A stretch of DNA of 55,826 nucleotides from an uncultured Lachnospiraceae bacterium (GTDB lineage Bacteria; Bacillota; Clostridia; Lachnospirales; Lachnospiraceae), in assembly GCA_902774125.1 (NCBI GenBank), contig CACYHD010000004.1, positions 1 to 55,826 of the forward strand, in the 5' to 3' direction. Below are positions 51,067-55,826 of the stretch, piece after piece. Numbering within the stretch: the first letter of the stretch is position 1; the number at the start of each line of letters is the position of its first letter. The notes beneath the pieces were generated by a model. It did no database searches, was not told the DNA's origin, and saw nothing but the letters and a program-made list of their open reading frames with translations. Made by a program: the position numbers and the translations under genes.

Positions 51067-54000
51067 ATGGCAGATATTAAGAATAATGAAGAAATAACAT
51101 TTGATAAAGTACAAATCAGTCTTGCTTCTCCTGAAACAATTAGAAGCTGGTCAAAAGGCGAAGTAACAAAGGCTGAAACAATTAACTACAGAACTCTTAA
51201 GCCTGAGAAGGACGGTCTTTTCTGCGAAAAGATTTTTGGACCTTCTAAGGACTGGGAGTGCCACTGTGGTAAATACAAAAAAGTAAGATATAAGGGTACT
51301 ATTTGTGACCGTTGTGGAGTTGAAGTAACAAAAGCTATCGTTCGTAGAGAACGTATGGGTAGCATTGAACTTGCTTCACCTGTATCACATATTTGGTACT
51401 TCAAGGGAACACCTTGCAGAATCGGTTTTATACTAGATATCGGACAGAAGGACTTAGACAGAGTACTTTACTATGCTAAGTACATTGTCCTAGAGCCAGG
51501 CGATACTCCACTAGAGTACAAGCAGGTTCTATCTGCAAGAGAGTACCAGGATGCTAGAGAAGAGTTTGGCGATGCATTCGTTGCTGAGATGGGTGCAGAG
51601 GCAATCAAAAAGCTTCTTGAAGAAGTTGATGTTGACTACGAGGCTAACAAGATTAGAGAAGAAGTTGAGACAGCAACAGGACAGAAGAAAGCTAAGCTTC
51701 TCAAGAGACTAGAAGTATTTGAGGCATTCAGACATTCAGGAAACAAGCCAGAGTGGATGATTCTTGATGTTATTCCAGTAATTCCTCCAGATCTAAGACC
51801 TATGGTTCAGTTGGACGGTGGTAGATTTGCTACATCTGACTTGAACGATCTATATAGAAGAGTTATTAACAGAAATAACCGTCTTAAGAAATTACTAGAG
51901 CAGAGAGCTCCAGGTATGATCCTAAGATCAGAGAAGAGAATGCTTCAGGAAGCTGTTGATTCACTATTCGACAATGGTAGAAGAAACAGAGCTGTTACTG
52001 GTGCAGGTAACAGACAGCTTAAGTCATTATCTGAACTACTAAAAGGTAAGCAGGGACGTTTCCGTCAGAACCTTCTTGGTAAGCGTGTTGACTACTCAGG
52101 ACGTTCAGTTATCGTAGTAGGACCAGAATTAAAGATTTATCAGTGTGGTCTTCCTAAGGAGATGGCTATCGAGCTATTCAAGCCTTTCGTTGAGAGAGAA
52201 CTTGTAGAGCTAGGTGAAGCTCCTAACGAGAAGAACGCTAGAAAGACAGTTGAGAGAAGAAGTAACGAAAAAATCTGGGATATTCTTGAGGATGTTATCA
52301 AAGAACACCCAGTTATGCTAAACCGTGCGCCTACTCTTCATAGACTAGGTATTCAGGCATTCGAGCCAATTCTAGTAGAAGGTAAAGCTATCAAGCTTCA
52401 CCCACTAGTATGTGCGGCCTTCAACGCCGATTTCGACGGTGACCAGATGGCTGTTCACGTTCCTTTGACTGAAGAAGCACAGGCAGAATGTAGATTCTTA
52501 CTACTTTCTCCTAACAACTTGCTCAAACCATCAGATGGTAACCCAGTAGCTGTTCCTTCACAGGATATGGTTCTTGGTATTTACTATCTAACAATGTCCA
52601 AGCCAGTTGACTATACTGGTACAGACAAAGAAGCTAACGTAGCTCCAGACGCTAAGGTTTACTCTAGTGCAGATGAGGTTAGAGCAGACTTAGATAAGGG
52701 TGTTCTTAAGACCGATGATTACATCAAGTTCAACCATACTCACCTTCGTGATGGCGTTGAAGTTGAGCAGATAATTATTTGTCAGCCAATCAATGTTTTT
52801 GGACGCTCATTCTCAAGTCCTAACCAGGCTATCTTGGCTTACAACAACAAAAAAATCACATTACATGAACATATCAACGTTAAGAGAACTGTTACTACTC
52901 CAGAAGGCAAGGAAGTTTCAGGTGTTGTTAACACTACAGTTGGTAGAATTATTTTCAACGAGGCTATTCCTCAGGATCTAGGTCTTATTGAAAGAAATAC
53001 TGACGAAGATTATCTACAGTACGAGATCAACACTCGTCTAGAGAAGAAACCACTTGCTCCAATGATCAAAAAAATCATCGAGAAGTATGGTGCTACAAAG
53101 GCAGCAGAAGTACTTGATGCTATTAAATCTCTTGGATACAAGTATTCTACAATCGCTGCTCTTACTGTATCAGTAGCTGATATGACTATCCCTGCTAGCA
53201 AGAAGGAAATGATTGCTCATGCAGATGCGCTAGTTAACAAGGCTCAGGAACAGTATGAACGTGGTTTCATGACAGATGAGGAAAGATATAAGGCTGTTAT
53301 CGATATTTGGAACAGCACTGATGATAACCTAAAGAAAGCATTGCTTGAAGGTTTGGATAGATTTAATAATATCCGAATCATGTGGAAGTCTGGTGCCCGT
53401 GGTTCTGACGATCAGATCAAGCAGCTAGCTGGTATGCGTGGTCTTATGGCCGATACAACTGGTCAGTCTATCGAGCTCCCAGTCAAGTCAAGTTTCCGTG
53501 AAGGTCTAGACGTACTAGAGTACTTCATTTCTTCTCACGGTGCTAGAAAGGGTCTTTCTGATACAGCCCTAAGAACAGCCGATTCAGGTTACTTGACAAG
53601 AAGACTTGTAGACGTAGCTCAGAGTCTAATTGTTAGAGAGACAGATTGTTCAGTAGGTAAAGAAATTCCATTCATCGAAGTTACAGAACTTAAGAACGAT
53701 GAAGGAAAGGTTATCGAAAACCTAGAGAGCAGAATTACTGGTAGAACTTCAGTTGAGTCACTTTATGACAAAGATGGCAATATGATTGTTAAGGCTAACC
53801 ACGTAATTTATCCAGAGAGAGCCAAAAAGATTGTTAACGCTGGTTTCACATCAGTTAAGATTAGAACAGTACTAACATGTAAGTCTAAGACAGGTATCTG
53901 TGCTAAGTGTTACGGTACTAACCTTGCTACAGGTAAGACAGTTCAGGTTGGTGAGGCTGTTGGTATTATCGCAGCTCAGTCAATCGGTGAGCCTGGTACA

Positions 54001-54957
54001 CAGCTTACAATGAGAACTTTCCATACTGGTGGTGTGGCCGGTGATGATATCACTCAGGGTCTTCCTAGAGTACAGGAGCTTTTCGAAGCAAGAAAGCCTA
54101 AGGGTGTTTCTATCGTTACTGAGATTTCAGGAACAGCCAAGGTTAGAGAAATTGCCGAAAAGACTTACGAAGTTACAGTTAGAAACGAAGAGGAAGATGA
54201 TGTAAGAGTTTACCAGATTCCTTACGGAAGTACATTAGTATCTAAGCTACAGGCTCAGTCAGACAACATTCAGGTTGAGGCTGGTGAGAAGCTAACAAAC
54301 GGTAACGTTAACCCTCACGATATTCTTGATATCCTAGGTGTTGATGCCGTTCAAGATTATGTACTATCAGAAGTAATCCGTGTATATAAGGCACAGGACG
54401 TAGGTATCAATGATAAGCATCTAGAAATCATCATTCGTCAGATGTTAAGAAAGATTACAGTAGACACTCCAGGTGATTCTGATCTAGTACCAGGAACAAC
54501 AATGGAAGTTATCGAGTTCAACGAGATCAACGAAAAGCTTGAAGCAGAGGGCAAAACACCTGCTACAGGTACAAGATTGCTTCTTGGTATTACAAAGGCA
54601 TCTATCGCTACTGATTCATTCTTGTCAGCTGCATCATTCCAGGAGACAACACGTAACCTAACAGATGCTGCTGTTAAGGGTAAGGTTGATAACCTAACAG
54701 GTATCAAAGAAAACGTTCTTCTTGGTAAGCTAATTCCTGCTGGTACAGGTATGAAGGTTTACAACAAGGTAAAACTTGACAGCGACTACATCGTTGAAGA
54801 TGAGACAGCTGAGAACACAGAAAACGTTGAAGCAGCAGTAGAAGCTGTAGATACTGAACTAGCTGAAGTATCAGAAGAAGTTACAATTGAGGAAGCTGTC
54901 GAAGAAGAAATCGAAGTAATTGAAGCAATTGACGCAGATACTACTGAGACAGAATAA
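51067..54957 (+). CDS. rpoC: RNA polymerase beta' subunit
   Basis: 1,296 residues. N-terminal zinc ribbon (CHCGKYK...CDRCGVE, about 60-80), catalytic [12 protein letters not shown] (about 455-466, three Asp chelating Mg2+), second zinc site with [13 protein letters not shown] (about 935-950), trigger-loop region [22 protein letters not shown] (about 968-989). The last 55 residues are an acidic Glu/Ala/Val tail. AAAGGAGA ribosome site. Terminator follows. Confidence 0.98.
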   Translation: MADIKNNEEITFDKVQISLASPETIRSWSKGEVTKAETINYRTLKPEKDGLFCEKIFGPSKDWECHCGKYKKVRYKGTICDRCGVEVTKAIVRRERMGSIELASPVSHIWYFKGTPCRIGFILDIGQKDLDRVLYYAKYIVLEPGDTPLEYKQVLSAREYQDAREEFGDAFVAEMGAEAIKKLLEEVDVDYEANKIREEVETATGQKKAKLLKRLEVFEAFRHSGNKPEWMILDVIPVIPPDLRPMVQLDGGRFATSDLNDLYRRVINRNNRLKKLLEQRAPGMILRSEKRMLQEAVDSLFDNGRRNRAVTGAGNRQLKSLSELLKGKQGRFRQNLLGKRVDYSGRSVIVVGPELKIYQCGLPKEMAIELFKPFVERELVELGEAPNEKNARKTVERRSNEKIWDILEDVIKEHPVMLNRAPTLHRLGIQAFEPILVEGKAIKLHPLVCAAFNADFDGDQMAVHVPLTEEAQAECRFLLLSPNNLLKPSDGNPVAVPSQDMVLGIYYLTMSKPVDYTGTDKEANVAPDAKVYSSADEVRADLDKGVLKTDDYIKFNHTHLRDGVEVEQIIICQPINVFGRSFSSPNQAILAYNNKKITLHEHINVKRTVTTPEGKEVSGVVNTTVGRIIFNEAIPQDLGLIERNTDEDYLQYEINTRLEKKPLAPMIKKIIEKYGATKAAEVLDAIKSLGYKYSTIAALTVSVADMTIPASKKEMIAHADALVNKAQEQYERGFMTDEERYKAVIDIWNSTDDNLKKALLEGLDRFNNIRIMWKSGARGSDDQIKQLAGMRGLMADTTGQSIELPVKSSFREGLDVLEYFISSHGARKGLSDTALRTADSGYLTRRLVDVAQSLIVRETDCSVGKEIPFIEVTELKNDEGKVIENLESRITGRTSVESLYDKDGNMIVKANHVIYPERAKKIVNAGFTSVKIRTVLTCKSKTGICAKCYGTNLATGKTVQVGEAVGIIAAQSIGEPGTQLTMRTFHTGGVAGDDITQGLPRVQELFEARKPKGVSIVTEISGTAKVREIAEKTYEVTVRNEEEDDVRVYQIPYGSTLVSKLQAQSDNIQVEAGEKLTNGNVNPHDILDILGVDAVQDYVLSEVIRVYKAQDVGINDKHLEIIIRQMLRKITVDTPGDSDLVPGTTMEVIEFNEINEKLEAEGKTPATGTRLLLGITKASIATDSFLSAASFQETTRNLTDAAVKGKVDNLTGIKENVLLGKLIPAGTGMKVYNKVKLDSDYIVEDETAENTENVEAAVEAVDTELAEVSEEVTIEEAVEEEIEVIEAIDADTTETE

Positions 54958-54981
54958 TCATTATATACTTATAATCAAAAG

Positions 54982-55007
54982 CACAGTGGTTAATCCACTG
55001 TGTTTTT
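54982..55007 (+). terminator. Intrinsic terminator after rpoC
   Basis: CACAGTGG / CCACTGTG stem, TTAAT loop, TTTTT. Confidence 0.9.
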
Positions 55008-55037
55008 GTGTGGACAAAAACATATCTAATATTGGCA

Positions 55038-55102
55038 TGTTGTTTTTGCATGCTGTTTTTGTCTGTTGTTTTTGCCTGCTGTTTTTGCATGCTGTTTTTG
55101 CT
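55038..55102 (+). repeat. Five 13-bp tandem repeats before rpsL
   Basis: Unit TGYTGTTTTTGYM repeated at 55038, 55051, 55064, 55077 and 55090 with one or two substitutions. Confidence 0.9.
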
Positions 55103-55113
55103 CATTTTATGGG

Positions 55114-55142
55114 TTGACAATTATTTTTGGATTAACTATAAT
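55114..55142 (+). promoter_or_regulatory. Consensus promoter of rpsL
   Basis: TTGACA (55114-55119), 17-bp spacer, TATAAT (55137-55142); perfect match to the sigma-A consensus, as expected for the str operon. Confidence 0.88.
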
Positions 55143-55230
55143 AATATGGCGTGTTTATTGGGATTAGTGCGCCTTTATGAAACACTAATTAATAAGCTTT
55201 AAACATAGTTCTAATGAAAGGAGAAATGAT

Positions 55231-55641
55231 ATGCCTACATTTAACCAATTAGTAAGAAAAGGACGTAAGTCATCTGTAAAGAAGTCTACTGCTCCAGCTC
55301 TTCTAAAGAGTTACAACTCTCTAAACAAGAGAATGACAGATACAGCTTCACCTCAGAAGCGTGGTGTTTGTACAGCAGTTAAGACAGCGACACCTAAGAA
55401 GCCTAACTCAGCTCTTAGAAAAATCGCCAGAGTTCGTCTATCTAATGGTATCGAAGTAACAAGCTACATTCCAGGTGAGGGACACAACCTACAGGAGCAC
55501 AGCGTTGTTATGATCAGAGGTGGTAGAGTAAAGGACCTTCCAGGTACAAGATATCACATCATTAGAGGTACACTAGATACAGCTGGTGTTGCAGACAGAC
55601 GTCAGGCACGTTCAAAGTATGGTGCTAAGAAGCCTAAATAA
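55231..55641 (+). CDS. rpsL: Ribosomal protein S12
   Basis: 136 residues. [40 protein letters not shown] (about 50-75), [29 protein letters not shown] (about 90-118). Decoding-centre protein of the 30S subunit; Lys residues at the streptomycin positions (TPKKPNS; GRVKDLP) are wild-type. First gene of the str operon (rpsG, fusA and tuf would follow outside the window). AAAGGAG ribosome site. Confidence 0.98.
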   Translation: MPTFNQLVRKGRKSSVKKSTAPALLKSYNSLNKRMTDTASPQKRGVCTAVKTATPKKPNSALRKIARVRLSNGIEVTSYIPGEGHNLQEHSVVMIRGGRVKDLPGTRYHIIRGTLDTAGVADRRQARSKYGAKKPK

Positions 55642-55826
55642 GTTTAGGAAAGACTACTAAACATCACAGGTTGAATGATTTGTTTCGGTATAAACATTAG
55701 AACTATTATTAATAGAGAGAATGTCTGATACCGTGAGCAAGGACACAACTAAGTGAGTACCGTAGATCTAATCGCACGTAAGTGCAACTGATTTTCTTCT
55801 ATATAGTAGAAATGAATTGATTCTAT
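55642..55826 (+). other. Spacer after rpsL reaching the window end
   Basis: No start codon with a ribosome site or terminator is convincing. ACCGTGAGC and GTGAGTACCG-like segments suggest some structure, and rpsG is expected just beyond the window. Confidence 0.3.

Overview
The window looks like a chromosome segment from a low-GC Firmicute of class Clostridia, most likely a Lachnospiraceae-type gut or rumen anaerobe. This rests on the rpmG-secE-nusG-rplKA-rplJL-rpoBC-rpsL order, the AT-rich composition with sigma-A type promoters, and the very large secreted proteins built from F5/8C, CotH and lysine-rich Fn3-like modules. All 30 genes I accept lie on the + strand. The species cannot be named from the sequence alone.

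Region 1 (1-97) is the 3' end of a group II intron (domains V and VI); its body lies outside the window. Region 2 (about 98-27,400) is a cell-surface island: nine consecutive secreted or exported genes, including a 2,473-aa and a 2,173-aa protein, two CotH-type atypical kinases, a 1,595-aa F5/8C protein with a large internal duplication, and two tiny leader-like peptides. Four of these products, two with Sec signal peptides and two small peptides with a GG at residues 23-26, share a short motif (PGD-x3-NPW-like) that begins at residue 28-30 in every case. Four proteins end in the same extremely lysine-rich domain and three others carry a different common C-terminal domain. Several genes share an extended -10 promoter (TTGttt, 17 bp, then TAgAAT preceded by TG). 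This island is the best candidate for an undescribed system: secreted CotH kinases encoded beside small motif-bearing peptides that could be their partners or substrates.

Region 3 (27,400-32,170) is metabolic: proB-proA (proline synthesis), a diacylglycerol kinase-family lipid kinase and citrate synthase. Region 4 (32,171-42,050) is mixed: a 9-unit 63-bp palindromic repeat array; a WYL regulator, stand-alone KdpD-type domain and domain-I-less aminopeptidase P in one operon; mreB/mbl; recD2-comF; and a secreted CAP-domain protein. Region 5 (42,350-55,826) is the ribosomal protein/RNA polymerase cluster, with two probable L1-binding mRNA motifs, an L10 leader attenuator, and a second palindromic array (about 10.5 units of 53 bp) inserted between rplL and rpoB. 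The two arrays share a 34-bp interrupted palindrome and differ in spacer length (29 versus 19 bp).

A general trait is that many intergenic spacers carry short tandem duplications (13, 21, 34, 34, 40, 48 bp), some touching start codons or ribosome binding sites. All functional calls come from reading motifs by eye; no database search was run.
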